A stretch of 61,239 nucleotides of DNA, taken from positions 1 through 61,239 of the forward strand of contig CALCJM010000050.1 of assembly GCA_937967505.1 (NCBI GenBank). Reading direction: 5' to 3'. A model generated the notes under the pieces. That model saw only the letters and a program-made list of their open reading frames with translations. It was not told the DNA's origin and did not search any database. The position numbers were made by a program, and so were the translations under genes. This DNA is from an uncultured Pirellulaceae bacterium. Its GTDB lineage: Bacteria > Planctomycetota > Planctomycetia > Pirellulales > Pirellulaceae. Within the stretch, counting starts at the first letter, position 1; each line of letters starts with the position of its first letter. Shown here one piece after another: positions 26,791 through 35,150 of the stretch.

Positions 26791-27466
26791 CACGACGCTC
26801 CATATTCCAGAACAGAATCGCTCCCAACAACATTTGCCCGCCGCCGAACAGTATTGCCATCTGTTGGTTCAATCGCATGACCGAACGCTGTTCCAGCGCG
26901 ACACAAATAATGCCACCTAAAATAAACCAGGCCGCGACCCACCGGGCAGCCACCGGCAAATGTTGTACACAGGAAACGATCCCCAATCCGTAGACCATCG
27001 ACCACATCGCCGGAAGTAAGTGGTAAAGGCAACCGGCAGCGGAAGAAGAAACGGGAGGGACAAGCGAACGGTGCGCTGCCCAATCATGATCCTGCCCTCC
27101 GGAAAGCATGGGCCACTGGTTGCCGCAAAACACCCAAGTCAGCACGGCCCCGACAACCAACGACGGCAGCAGTTGGCGGCCAAGGTTGAAGTGCATTTTC
27201 CAATGCAGTTGACTCGCACCCGATCCGGCACGGATCTTCATTTCAAGGATCGCAATGGCAGTCGACGCCACCGCTACCAGCGACTAGGCGTTCACAAAAA
27301 CAGTGTTTGAATCCGCACCGGGCCATCGGTTGAGGACGATCGCCACGGCAACAACACCCATAGCGCATACAATCGTGGCCGCCGAACGGAACCCGCGCGA
27401 TGTTTGCGTGCGGTCCAACTGCGCCTTGATTTCCGAAATCTCGGATAGTGCTTTGTGTAGATTCAT
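26777..27466 (-). pseudogene. Membrane protein gene interrupted by an in-frame TAG
   Basis: One reading frame encodes MNLHKALSEISEIKAQLDRT, a span (AATIVCAMGVVAVAIVLN) and PGADSNTVFVNA, then a TAG at 27284-27286. It continues in the same frame with SLVAVASTAIAILEMKIRAG and at least three more spans to the stop at 26777. Without the TAG it would be one membrane protein of about 229 residues. From memory it resembles planctomycete proteins that begin with a DISEIRRQ-like helix and are encoded next to a winged-helix regulator. The downstream half could restart at an ATG near 27241. A mutation, a sequencing error or readthrough would all explain it. Confidence 0.7.
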
Positions 27467-27681
27467 CAATACCACCTGTGGATACTTCAAGGCCAACGAT
27501 TTCGATCCCAAATCGCGGGACGGTTGCCACGCAAACACTCAGTCATTAACTCTGCGATGTAGAGTATACGGCGGCCGTTTACTTTGCAATACAGAGCACT
27601 CGTGATTTTCCAAAATTTTACAAAACCGATGATCATGCTTTCACCTGCGGCGATCAGCGTGCTGGCTTCGGTGAATAGCCC

Positions 27682-27786
27682 GGTGCGACTGGCAGTTAGG
27701 AATTTACCACCCGTTGCCGGCGCTGTCAGCGTCGTAGCGAAACTGGCAGCATTGCCAACGATAAACTTTCAACTGCCAATCACCTA
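27682..27786 (+). repeat. Dispersed palindromic element, copy 4
   Basis: A diverged full-length copy: GCGACTGGCAGTTAGGAATTTACC, CCGTTGCCGGCGCTGTCAGCGTCG, GAAACTGGCAGCATTGCCAACG and AACTGCCAATCACCTAA. It lies upstream of the interrupted membrane gene. The mismatches fall on both arms of the inner stem, suggesting an older insertion than copies 5 and 7. Confidence 0.8.
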
Positions 27787-28019
27787 ATAAAAAGCCTTGG
27801 CCGTGTGAATGAGTTTAAAAGTGGCAGATCAGCATCCGACCCTGAAGGTGCTGCTGAAAGCAAAGCCGCGTGCGGCTTCGATCGACGGAAGCTGTTCATG
27901 TACTGAAGGGCAACCGCGCGAAGCAAAGCCCTTGTCAAACTGACCAACGGGGACAAACCGCTTTCGGCCTGCTGGAACAGAACGCTTGACGTACCTCGTC
28001 CATTCTATTTGCGTTGAAA

Positions 28020-28372
28020 TCAATCGTCGGCGCGGGTTCCTTTTACGTGGATAAATCGTGCGGCAATCAGGATTAGGGTGGCAATTGCCCATTGAACGAT
28101 AAAGGTGATGATGCCAAACCGTACTGCATCGGCATTCGATACGGTTACCCATTTATTTCGATGTCGTAAATTGCGCGACGGGAATTCCACAGCTGCAGAT
28201 ACTCTTGGTTCGCCAATTCAAGGGTGTGCCAGCCCACTGGAAGTGAAAAGAGAATAAGCATTGCTGCAAGAGCAAGAAGCACCCAGCGCGCAATTTTGAA
28301 TCTACATAGAAGTTGTCCAATCGCAACGGGGGAGTCGTATGGATTCGCAGGCGATTCGGGGTCAGTAACCAT
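28020..28372 (-). pseudogene. Frameshifted small two-span membrane protein
   Basis: The first frame (from 28372) gives a 75-residue protein starting MVTDPESPANPYDSPVA, the kind of leader common on small planctomycete membrane proteins, then a span (WVLLALAAMLILFSLPVGW). It ends abruptly after AIYDIEING. In another frame the sequence continues NKWVTVSNADAVRFG, then a second span (IITFIVQWAIATLILIAARF), and stops at 28020 after KGTRADD. Joining them near 28150 would give a two-span protein of about 115 residues. The intact family is not known to me, so the repair is a proposal. Confidence 0.5.
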
Positions 28373-28924
28373 ACTGAAAATTCATTTCGCTGGGCAACAT
28401 AACAAATTGTAATTTTTCCGTGTGTCGTTCAGATAACTTTGGACTGATTGCAAGCTGACAAGAAAACCAACAGGTCGTGCGTTCGCCTTTTCTCGCAGGT
28501 CTCCACTTAATTCAACATCATGGTAGTCGATTGGGGAAGTGACTACCAGCTTTCTCTGCGTTGTTCTGCGTCAACCAAAGCGATACCAGACTGAGTAGGG
28601 TAATGAAGTGTTACCAGCAGGCGGCTCCGCGTCCAAGTACGTCCAAGTACGTCCAGTATGGGCGTGTTGTCGTGAGGTGCGTTGATGTTTGTCGCAGACA
28701 AAGGTCAATCAGTCCCCTGTACTTCGTTCCCGTAGTTTGAAACCGGAAGCGGTATGCCCAATGTAAAACCGAAAATCAAATTTAATACGAGGCGAGGACA
28801 ACCGCGATTTCGGTAAGGAATCGTGGGGAGGAAGCCTGCGAAGATATGCGTAAACGCCGTTTTTTGTATTCGCCACCCGGACTTCTTTTCGCTAAGACTC
28901 GCTAGGTTACCAGCAGAAACTTCA
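28373..28924. other. Non-coding stretch with a 10-bp triplicate
   Basis: About 550 bases with no believable reading frame. At 28631-28660 GTCCAAGTAC occurs twice followed by GTCCAGTATG. Several short inverted segments suggest RNA structure or an eroded mobile element, but nothing can be named. Confidence 0.4.
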
Positions 28925-29031
28925 TTAGGCGACTGTCAGTAAGGAACCTACCATCCGTTGCCGATGCTGCCAGCGTCGGAGCGAAGCTGGCAGCATCGCC
29001 AACGGTAAACTCTCAACTGCCAATCACCTTA
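28925..29031 (+). repeat. Dispersed palindromic element, copy 5
   Basis: One of the best preserved copies. The ends are TTAGGCGACTGTCAGT and AACTGCCAATCACCTTA. The inner arms CCGTTGCCGATGCTGCCAGC and GCTGGCAGCATCGCCAACGG differ at one position and flank a GTCGGAGCGAA loop. The RNA of either strand could fold into one long hairpin. Confidence 0.87.
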
Positions 29032-29288
29032 GTCCGGCGATTTCGGGTGAGCGTGCTTGACAACGCGAAACTGAACCGGAAATATCGGGGCTCAGGTAGA
29101 TGGAGTGCTTAGGCGGGGGGATACGATACGTTGTTTCGATAGCGTTGAGTGGTCAGCCAAAATCGAAGCCCCTTGTCTGGGGAGATCCGCTTGGCGTACC
29201 GGTGAGTAGGGCTTGCCCGGAAGGTGGGGCCGTGCATGTATCTGGAATAGGCTCGGTCGAAGCCGCCCCCTATCCCCAAGTTATTTGG
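29032..29288. other. GC-rich stretch, origin unclear
   Basis: The region contains runs such as GGCGGGGGG and several self-complementary segments. A frame is open across it from 29100 on the plus strand, but it then runs antisense through the DUF1353 gene and lacks a domain or ribosome site. It may be a structured RNA or a remnant of an intron or mobile element. Confidence 0.35.
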
Positions 29289-29668
29289 CTAGCTCAGCGG
29301 AACCCAAAACTTGTCACCAAGAATGTGAACGGCATAGTAGGCAATAGTTCGCCTCCAAAAGGACACGCCCTCACGAGTCATCAAATCAAGAAAGACTAGA
29401 TCTGCATCAGATCGACTCAACACTGCTGACTGGTCAGTTTCCAAACTTGTTTCCGGTCGCGTCCGTCCGCTGTTTACGTACGAATAATCATGAACGAGGG
29501 GGCAACCACAGACAGTTCCATTGGCCCAATTATGGGCCAAAGAATTCGAGGAATGGATGCCAAGTTGAACGTGAAGCCTTCAGGGATTACGAATTTTTTG
29601 CCTTTAGATTCAATTGAATATTCTGCCGCCAATTTCCATTCCTGATTACCCTGATCCCATGAGAACAT
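29289..29668 (-). pseudogene. DUF1353 family protein, frameshifted
   Basis: The N-terminal frame (from ATG 29668) has the DUF1353 signature KKFVIPEGFTFNLASIPRILW. After SVVAP it runs out of frame. The C-terminal part appears in the next frame as PLVHDYSYVNSG, RSDADLVFLDLMTREGV and AYYAVHILGDKF, which are the remaining family motifs. Adding one base to the run of five G/C at 29498-29502 joins both into one protein of about 126 residues. DUF1353 genes are often found in prophage or mobile regions, with no assigned role. Its start overlaps the end of the equally broken upstream gene. Confidence 0.75.
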
Positions 29669-30039
29669 GAAAGACAGTCAGGTTGTTGCTCCCTTCCCTG
29701 AGCAGCCCGAGTATTGGTTCCAAATATTTTTCTTTAGAGCTGTCTTCGCCGAACGTATCTTGTGCGTAATTGATTAACTGGTCTTTTTGAAAGTGCACGT
29801 CGGTCAAGTTTTTCCAATTTACAGCTGCGAATCCCGCGAACCCAACGATTAAGAGCAATCTCACGAGAATAGACGAGCTTGTCGATGCAGTAGCCGCAAT
29901 ATAACGATGCAGTAGCCGCAATATAACCAAGGATTCCAATGACTACGGTGATATACATTGTCCATAGCGTTTGGGTTTGAGCTGATCGTTCGAAAATCAA
30001 TCCGAGAACATTCTCAATTGCTATTTGTGAATTTTCCAT
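29646..30039 (-). pseudogene. Small membrane protein broken by a 22-bp tandem duplication
   Basis: The frame from ATG 30039 reads MENSQIAIENVLGLIFERS and a first span (YITVVIGILGYIAATAS), then switches to a basic non-membrane sequence. The overlapping frame carries on as TSSSILVRLLLIVGFAGFAAVNW and a polar tail ending FHVLMGSG. Deleting one copy of the 22-bp direct repeat at 29883-29926 fuses the two exactly at IAATAS, giving a protein of about 123 residues with two spans. The stop overlaps the DUF1353 start by 23 bases, so the two genes were coupled. The family is not recognised. Confidence 0.75.
29883..29926. repeat. 22-bp perfect tandem duplication
   Basis: CGATGCAGTAGCCGCAATATAA is present twice back to back (29883-29904 and 29905-29926). 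As 22 is not a multiple of three, it shifts the frame of the membrane-protein gene on the minus strand. Confidence 0.95.
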
Positions 30040-30147
30040 TTGTTTGGTGCAGTTCCAATGCTAAATAATGTTCGCCGTCACCGGGCATGGAGAGGCGATT
30101 TTCCATTTGTGAAAACTTGCAAGCTGTGCTCCGCGTGCACGGCATGG

Positions 30148-30615
30148 TTATCCGACGATTTTGGGTAGCGATTTACGAAAAACAACTTTGTCGACTCCAG
30201 CCTCGTAGAAGTCTCGAATCCGAGCCTCCGCCTCAAACCCGTTGTCGGCGTAGAATTTCCGGACATAGTCAAAGTCGTCAACACCCGCGGTTTCGACAAG
30301 GAGTATCCGTTGCTGTTTTTTGACAAGCCAATTTTGAACATGTTCGAGAATTGCCTTGCCACGCCCCTGCCGTTGGTGGTCAGGATCAACTGCAATCCAA
30401 TATAAGTTCCACGTTCCATCCGTCATCTTTTCTGGTGCCATGTACGCGACGCCAACCGGAATGTCACCGTTTTCATCGGTGAACCAAACGTCGTTTACTT
30501 CGGGTGAACGCAGCATGCCAGAAAGCATGTCGGTTTGGTCGGGCTCGAATAGTCCTGAAGCGGTCGCCAATGCAATCAATGCATCAAAGTCAGTTTCGTT
30601 TGTGGGGCGAATCAT
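30148..30615 (-). CDS. GNAT family N-acetyltransferase
   Basis: A 155-residue acetyltransferase using acetyl-CoA. The start MIRPTNETDFDAL is the normal GNAT strand 1. Motif A is present as YWIAVDPDHQRQGRGKAIL (residues 72-90), with the QRQGRG pyrophosphate loop. RKFYADNGFEAEARIRDFY forms the C-terminal part. The substrate (small molecule, peptide or protein amine) cannot be told. The frame is open upstream to 30675, but 30615 matches the family start. It lies 80 bp downstream of fhcC on the same strand. Confidence 0.88.
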   Translation of the reverse strand: MIRPTNETDFDALIALATASGLFEPDQTDMLSGMLRSPEVNDVWFTDENGDIPVGVAYMAPEKMTDGTWNLYWIAVDPDHQRQGRGKAILEHVQNWLVKKQQRILLVETAGVDDFDYVRKFYADNGFEAEARIRDFYEAGVDKVVFRKSLPKIVG

Positions 30616-30695
30616 TGCGAGTCCATTCGTCTGGGAGTGTGTGAGGTAATTCTGCGTGACACATGCGTCAACCAAAGGTTCGACGCCGCCAAGTT

Positions 30696-31532
30696 TTACG
30701 CCTGCTGGGCCACGAATATTTCACCGCGCCCACCTTCGTTTAGATCACCGTGGAATTGAAGGAATCTGGGCGCTAACAAGCGCTCATCGATCACCCTGTC
30801 TTCCATCTGGCAGGCACCGCTCTTCAGCCACGCAGCGATCATGGCGATGGTCTGGCAATGCCGAAGCGTTCCCTTGGCGACAAATGGAGTCGGCTGATAC
30901 GAATCGATCCGCATGCCGGCAAGGATGATCGTCCCGCGTTTCATATCCAAACCCGTCTGCATTCCGGCCTTGCCAAACACGACGATCGTTCCCGCCAGCA
31001 TTTCCCAGCCGCACAGCGCTCCGACATCACCGGCAACAACGATCATCCCGCGCCGCATTCGGCGACCGACCGATTCCCCTGCCGATCCGCCGATGTAAAT
31101 CTCTCCGCGATTCATACCGTATTTGCTGCCCTGCCTGTGCGCTCCAACATAGTTCCCGGCATTACCGAACACGGTGATCCGACCGCCGGTCATCTCTGCT
31201 CCAAGATAATCGCCGGCATTCCCTTCGATGGTAATCTCCCCGGCAGACATTGCGTGTCCGACCAAAGGGCCGGCGTTTCCCTGTACTTTGATCCATCCAC
31301 CATTCAGTTGGCTGCCGATACCGTGAACGTTGGACAAATCGCCAGAGAAATAAATCGTATTGTCCTCTTCTGACGAACCTGAAATCTCGAAAACGTCCGC
31401 TGCAGACAGCGTTTGATTCCCCGCATAAACGGAAATCGTATGAGGTGCTTTCCCCCTGATTTGGTTCGGCACAAGATGGGCCACATCCAATCCGTGTGCA
31501 GGTCGAGTTTTCAAATGGAGTTTTAAGGGCAT
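30696..31532 (-). CDS. fhcC: Formylmethanofuran dehydrogenase/formyltransferase complex subunit C
   Basis: A 278-residue homologue of FwdC/FhcC, which in bacteria is a subunit of the formyltransferase/hydrolase complex that converts formyl-tetrahydromethanopterin to formate. The C-terminal two thirds are a right-handed beta-helix made of Gly-rich turns (GNAGPLVGHAM, GNAGDYLGAEM, GNAGNYVGAH, GSAGESVGRRM, GDVGALCGWEM), each about 19 residues apart. Planctomycetes are known to carry this C1 pathway. The partner subunits A, B and D and the pterin dehydrogenases are not in the window, so the gene is detached from them. ATG 31532 was chosen over a TTG at 31598. It is divergent from mobA. Confidence 0.87.
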   Translation of the reverse strand: MPLKLHLKTRPAHGLDVAHLVPNQIRGKAPHTISVYAGNQTLSAADVFEISGSSEEDNTIYFSGDLSNVHGIGSQLNGGWIKVQGNAGPLVGHAMSAGEITIEGNAGDYLGAEMTGGRITVFGNAGNYVGAHRQGSKYGMNRGEIYIGGSAGESVGRRMRRGMIVVAGDVGALCGWEMLAGTIVVFGKAGMQTGLDMKRGTIILAGMRIDSYQPTPFVAKGTLRHCQTIAMIAAWLKSGACQMEDRVIDERLLAPRFLQFHGDLNEGGRGEIFVAQQA

Positions 31533-31658
31533 CTTGCGAGAGTGCTCCGGAGCTCGGGTTATTTTTTCTGCGGTTCGGGATAAGCTATTTCTGGTCAAAC
31601 TATGTTACAGCCGGGGCCAGAGGTTTCCAATAGCCTGCCTCAACACCAGAATATCGCT

Positions 31659-32345
31659 ATGCCTGAGTCAGATGAAAATCCCGGGGTGCTGATCCTTGCC
31701 GGCGGCCAGAGCCGCCGCATGGGCGTTGACAAAGCATTGCTGCCGTTCCAGGGCGGGACCTTTCTCGAAACCATCGTCAATCAGTGCCTGCCATGGAGCC
31801 CTCACATTGTCATCTCGGTCGGAATTGGCCAACAAAGCGCTTACGTCAACCGTTTTGGTTCTCAAAACTTATTTCGTGACGTGACCTGGGTGGAGGACAC
31901 GACATTCAACAAGGGGCCGCTGTCAGGAATCGAAGCCGGGCTGAAAACCCTAGAACGGAACTGTCGGTACGCCTTCGTAACCGGGTGTGACGTTCCTGTG
32001 GTCAAAGTCGATCTGGTCCGTGAGCTGTATCGACGCGCGATTGATACTGACGCAACTGCCGTGACGCCGGTGGATGGAAAACGCTTGTTTGGCATGACGT
32101 CTCTCTACCGTACGGACAGCTGGCCAATCGCCGGGCAACTGATTCAACAAGATCGTTTGCGCGTTTCAGCCCTGTGCGAAATACTCGACACCGAACGCAT
32201 TGAGCTGGATCACTTGCGGGCATTCGATCCGGATTTAGAAAGCTTTTTGAACATTAACCATCCGCAGCAGTACCTAGATTTTTTGCTAAGCCGCGGGTGC
32301 CGGCCAACACAGGATCTTCTGAAGAAACTTGACATCGCCCGTTGA
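31659..32345 (+). CDS. mobA: Molybdenum cofactor guanylyltransferase
   Basis: A 228-residue nucleotidyltransferase that attaches GMP to molybdopterin for bis-MGD enzymes. The signature LAGGQSRRMGVDKALLPF (13-30) binds GTP, and FVTGCDVPVV contains the metal-binding Asp of the family. The C-terminal FLNINHPQQYLDFL is the usual NxNTPxDL-like ending. The ATG at 31659 was chosen to match the family start; the frame is open 19 codons further. It is divergent from fhcC and shares a short intergenic region with it. Confidence 0.88.
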   Translation: MPESDENPGVLILAGGQSRRMGVDKALLPFQGGTFLETIVNQCLPWSPHIVISVGIGQQSAYVNRFGSQNLFRDVTWVEDTTFNKGPLSGIEAGLKTLERNCRYAFVTGCDVPVVKVDLVRELYRRAIDTDATAVTPVDGKRLFGMTSLYRTDSWPIAGQLIQQDRLRVSALCEILDTERIELDHLRAFDPDLESFLNINHPQQYLDFLLSRGCRPTQDLLKKLDIAR

Positions 32346-32374
32346 TCGCATGCCATGAGCGCGCGGATGGATCA

Positions 32375-34600
32375 CTACTGGCCCGACTGTCCCGGCAGAT
32401 CAATCTTTCCCACCACCAGTCTTTGGCCGGCGTGAATCGTGTCACCTTTTTTGATTTTGACCATCGAACGTGACGGCGGCGACCACATTCCCAGTGTCAC
32501 CACAGAAGCATCGTTATATTTTTCCGGTCCCACCACGATCCGGTCGAGATAGAGGGTTGATGCCTGCCCCTTCATTTTTCGCACGAACTGAAACAGCGTG
32601 ACATCGCCATAGTTTCCGACGATCAATCCGTCGCGATCCAGAAAATTAAGGACACGCCGATCGGTCAGTCCCGGTTCCAAACGCCAAACAAAGTTAATTT
32701 CAAGATTACCATCGGGCAATCTCACGCACTCATAACCGCACAACGTCGCATGATCGCCAAACGGAATGCTCCCCCCTTCGGTCATCATTTTTTCGATCAA
32801 ATCACGTGTTTTCCCGGGCGGCTGAGCGAAGATGTCGAGATACGCATCCGCGGGATCCTGGCAAAACAGTTCCAACTGTTTCAAACGCGCACGCTGCCCA
32901 TTCTTCGATAGTGCGGCGCGTTGCCCGTTCCCGTCCTCCCATGACAGAAAGATCTTGTGCAGGTCGGGGAACCGGGCGCGGTCAAACGCAAGCCGTTCGT
33001 GGGTCACATGAGGGACAAGAGAGCTAGTTGGCGTCGCTGGTGCCGACGATGGCGAAGACGCCAAATGCAAAAACCATCTGATCTTATCCGTGGCCAGCGT
33101 TTCCCCTTGGCGGTTGAGCAACCGAATCGTTCGGCGCTGTTTCGAGCGAATCTCCTGTGCCGTCCAAGCCAATTCCAGCACAACTTCCTGGTCTTCAACG
33201 GTTACCAGGCAGCCATTGAGCGTCGCCGCTTCACCAAAGCAGACCTGTTGGTGCATCTGTCGGCTTTCTTGAACAATGACACCGACTCTCGACTGTTGAT
33301 ACTTTGCCAGACTGTTGAAATGTACGACCGCACCAACAATTACCAATGCGACCATGGCCAACGCTGTCTTGTGGCAGGGCCGCCCTGACCGAATTCCTCC
33401 CCATAGGCGCTGTGCGGCTTCTCCCGGTTGCCCATTAAGCAACGCAAGCATTGACTCCTTTCCCGGCAATTCAACCAGTTTGTACATTAGCTGCGACAGC
33501 GCCAAAGCGCCTCCCAAGGTCATCGCGATTGCCAGTGGCCCTGTGATCACGGTGGGGTCTGATTCAACCGTGATCACGCGAATTACCAGCATATGTGTCA
33601 TGTAAAACGCAAAACTAATTTCGCCCAAATGGACCATCACCGGCCCTGACAGCCAACGCGCAAACAGGCCTCGGGACCTTGCCATGATCCAGACACCAAA
33701 AGCACAAAATGGAGCCGCGCTGCTGAACCAAATCCACGTACTGAGTGACTCACCAACTCCGGGGATCGTCGATACTTGGGCTATCAAGCTGTAGTGAAAG
33801 ACGATTGTCCACCAACCGACGATGACTCCCAGCGCAACTATCTCGAACAGGGTATCCACAACTCCACCGCGCCCTGAAACACCCTTGCTACGGGTAAACA
33901 GATAGCCCGCCAATACGCCTGTCGAAAACTCCCAAAACCGCATCAGAGGATTGGCGTGAACCATCAAACGCAACCAGTTCCTGTCCCCCCATTGAATAAC
34001 AAACAGATAATTCAACAAAACTAGGCCGGCGATTGTTACGCAAATCAATACCGCATACCGCCAGAGAAACCCGCGAAACCCGCGCATGACCAACAGCGGA
34101 AATGCCGCGTAGAAAAACAGCTCGGTCGAGATGCTCCAGCTGACATTATTAAGTGAAAAAACGTAAAGCGAGTTCGGGAACCAGGCGTGCACTAGGAACA
34201 GGTTGGTTACGACCTTATCGATATCCGTGTTCAGATACCGCACTGTCGCCACACACAGCAGCAGGCATACCACATGCAGTGGCCAGATTCGGGCCACGCG
34301 TTTTTTCAGGTAGGGCAGAATCGCCGAAATTCTCTGGCCGCGGTTCTGGTCAAGTTTTTCTCCATAGACGATTGTCAGGATGAACCCGGAAAGCACAAAG
34401 AAAAAGGTGACCGCCGTATTGGCCAACGGCAGATGGTAGCCGGAGTAGCCAAAGTGACCATCAAGATGATGCACGAACACCAGAAGCGCCGCGACAAACC
34501 GCAACCCGGTGAGTGCGCGAATTTGAATAGGATTTGAAGGGCCGGCGGGATCCGCAGGGCGCGAAACGGACTTCGGTGGCATGACTTTAAGCGTGTGCAT
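32375..34600 (-). CDS. Acyltransferase 3 family protein with long C-terminal domain
   Basis: A 741-residue OafA-like membrane acyltransferase. The N-terminal half has about ten spans and the family motifs: RALTGLRFVAALLVFVHHL near residue 28 (with the conserved His), FFFVLSGFILTIVY, KKRVARIWPLHVV and SWSISTELFFYAAFP. It transfers acyl groups to surface or secreted carbohydrates. From about residue 415, after GAVVHFNSLAKY, comes a soluble region of 320 residues with beta-strand-like segments and no recognised domain, presumably outside the membrane. A start at 34582 is an alternative. It is separated from the YceI unit by about 100 bases. Confidence 0.85.
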   Translation of the reverse strand: MHTLKVMPPKSVSRPADPAGPSNPIQIRALTGLRFVAALLVFVHHLDGHFGYSGYHLPLANTAVTFFFVLSGFILTIVYGEKLDQNRGQRISAILPYLKKRVARIWPLHVVCLLLCVATVRYLNTDIDKVVTNLFLVHAWFPNSLYVFSLNNVSWSISTELFFYAAFPLLVMRGFRGFLWRYAVLICVTIAGLVLLNYLFVIQWGDRNWLRLMVHANPLMRFWEFSTGVLAGYLFTRSKGVSGRGGVVDTLFEIVALGVIVGWWTIVFHYSLIAQVSTIPGVGESLSTWIWFSSAAPFCAFGVWIMARSRGLFARWLSGPVMVHLGEISFAFYMTHMLVIRVITVESDPTVITGPLAIAMTLGGALALSQLMYKLVELPGKESMLALLNGQPGEAAQRLWGGIRSGRPCHKTALAMVALVIVGAVVHFNSLAKYQQSRVGVIVQESRQMHQQVCFGEAATLNGCLVTVEDQEVVLELAWTAQEIRSKQRRTIRLLNRQGETLATDKIRWFLHLASSPSSAPATPTSSLVPHVTHERLAFDRARFPDLHKIFLSWEDGNGQRAALSKNGQRARLKQLELFCQDPADAYLDIFAQPPGKTRDLIEKMMTEGGSIPFGDHATLCGYECVRLPDGNLEINFVWRLEPGLTDRRVLNFLDRDGLIVGNYGDVTLFQFVRKMKGQASTLYLDRIVVGPEKYNDASVVTLGMWSPPSRSMVKIKKGDTIHAGQRLVVGKIDLPGQSGQ

Positions 34601-34701
34601 TGATGGAGTATCGTTGACAAAGAACGAAAATCAACCGGCTGTTGACCGCTGCGTCACAGACCAGTCAGCTCTATCTGGCAATAGACGCTGGCCTGTATCG
34701 A

Positions 34702-35142
34702 CTATGCCGCCTGGGAAGACAGTTTTCGATAGATGATCCAAAACGGGATCAGATAAATCCCGTCGGCAAAAAACAGCACGGCCAACATCATGATCGGAAG
34801 ATTGCCCGCCACGATATGAGCGATCGCCAGCAACGGCCCCAGCAGCTTGCTGAAAAACCCCAACAGCAACAGGTTCCGGTTCTCAACAGGAGACCGCGCC
34901 ACCAACAGGTAGCCCACTCCAAAAATCGCCACCAGCACACCCACCAGCTGAATCGGCATCACAAATTCCGGTTTGGGAATTCCCAGCGCTCGGAACCCTT
35001 CGTGGTAAAAAGCAACCATGCAAATCCCGGCAATAATGTTGTACACGCCGGCAAACTTCAAAACAAAACGCATCCCCTCACTCAATGGAGAGGGGGCGAC
35101 TGCTACCGAACTCTGGCCGGGTTGAATCGTATCGTTTGGCAT
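34702..35142 (-). CDS. Small four-span membrane protein
   Basis: A 146-residue protein with a short polar N-terminus and four predicted spans (VLKFAGVYNIIAGICMVAFY, IQLVGVLVAIFGVGYLLVA, GFFSKLLGPLLAIAHIVAG, IMMLAVLFFADGIYLIPFWII). No family assignment is possible from sequence alone. It starts eight bases after the YceI-family gene and is probably co-transcribed with it. Confidence 0.75.
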   Translation of the reverse strand: MPNDTIQPGQSSVAVAPSPLSEGMRFVLKFAGVYNIIAGICMVAFYHEGFRALGIPKPEFVMPIQLVGVLVAIFGVGYLLVARSPVENRNLLLLGFFSKLLGPLLAIAHIVAGNLPIMMLAVLFFADGIYLIPFWIIYRKLSSQAA

Positions 35143-35150
35143 GATGCGGT

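Noticed and set aside
29284..29305. tRNA-like GGCTAGCTCAGCGG string
   Set aside because: No matching acceptor, anticodon or T arms; it lies over the C-terminal end of the DUF1353 frame on the other strand.
29100..29399. Plus-strand 99-residue frame
   Set aside because: It runs antisense through the DUF1353 gene, has no ribosome site and no recognisable motif.
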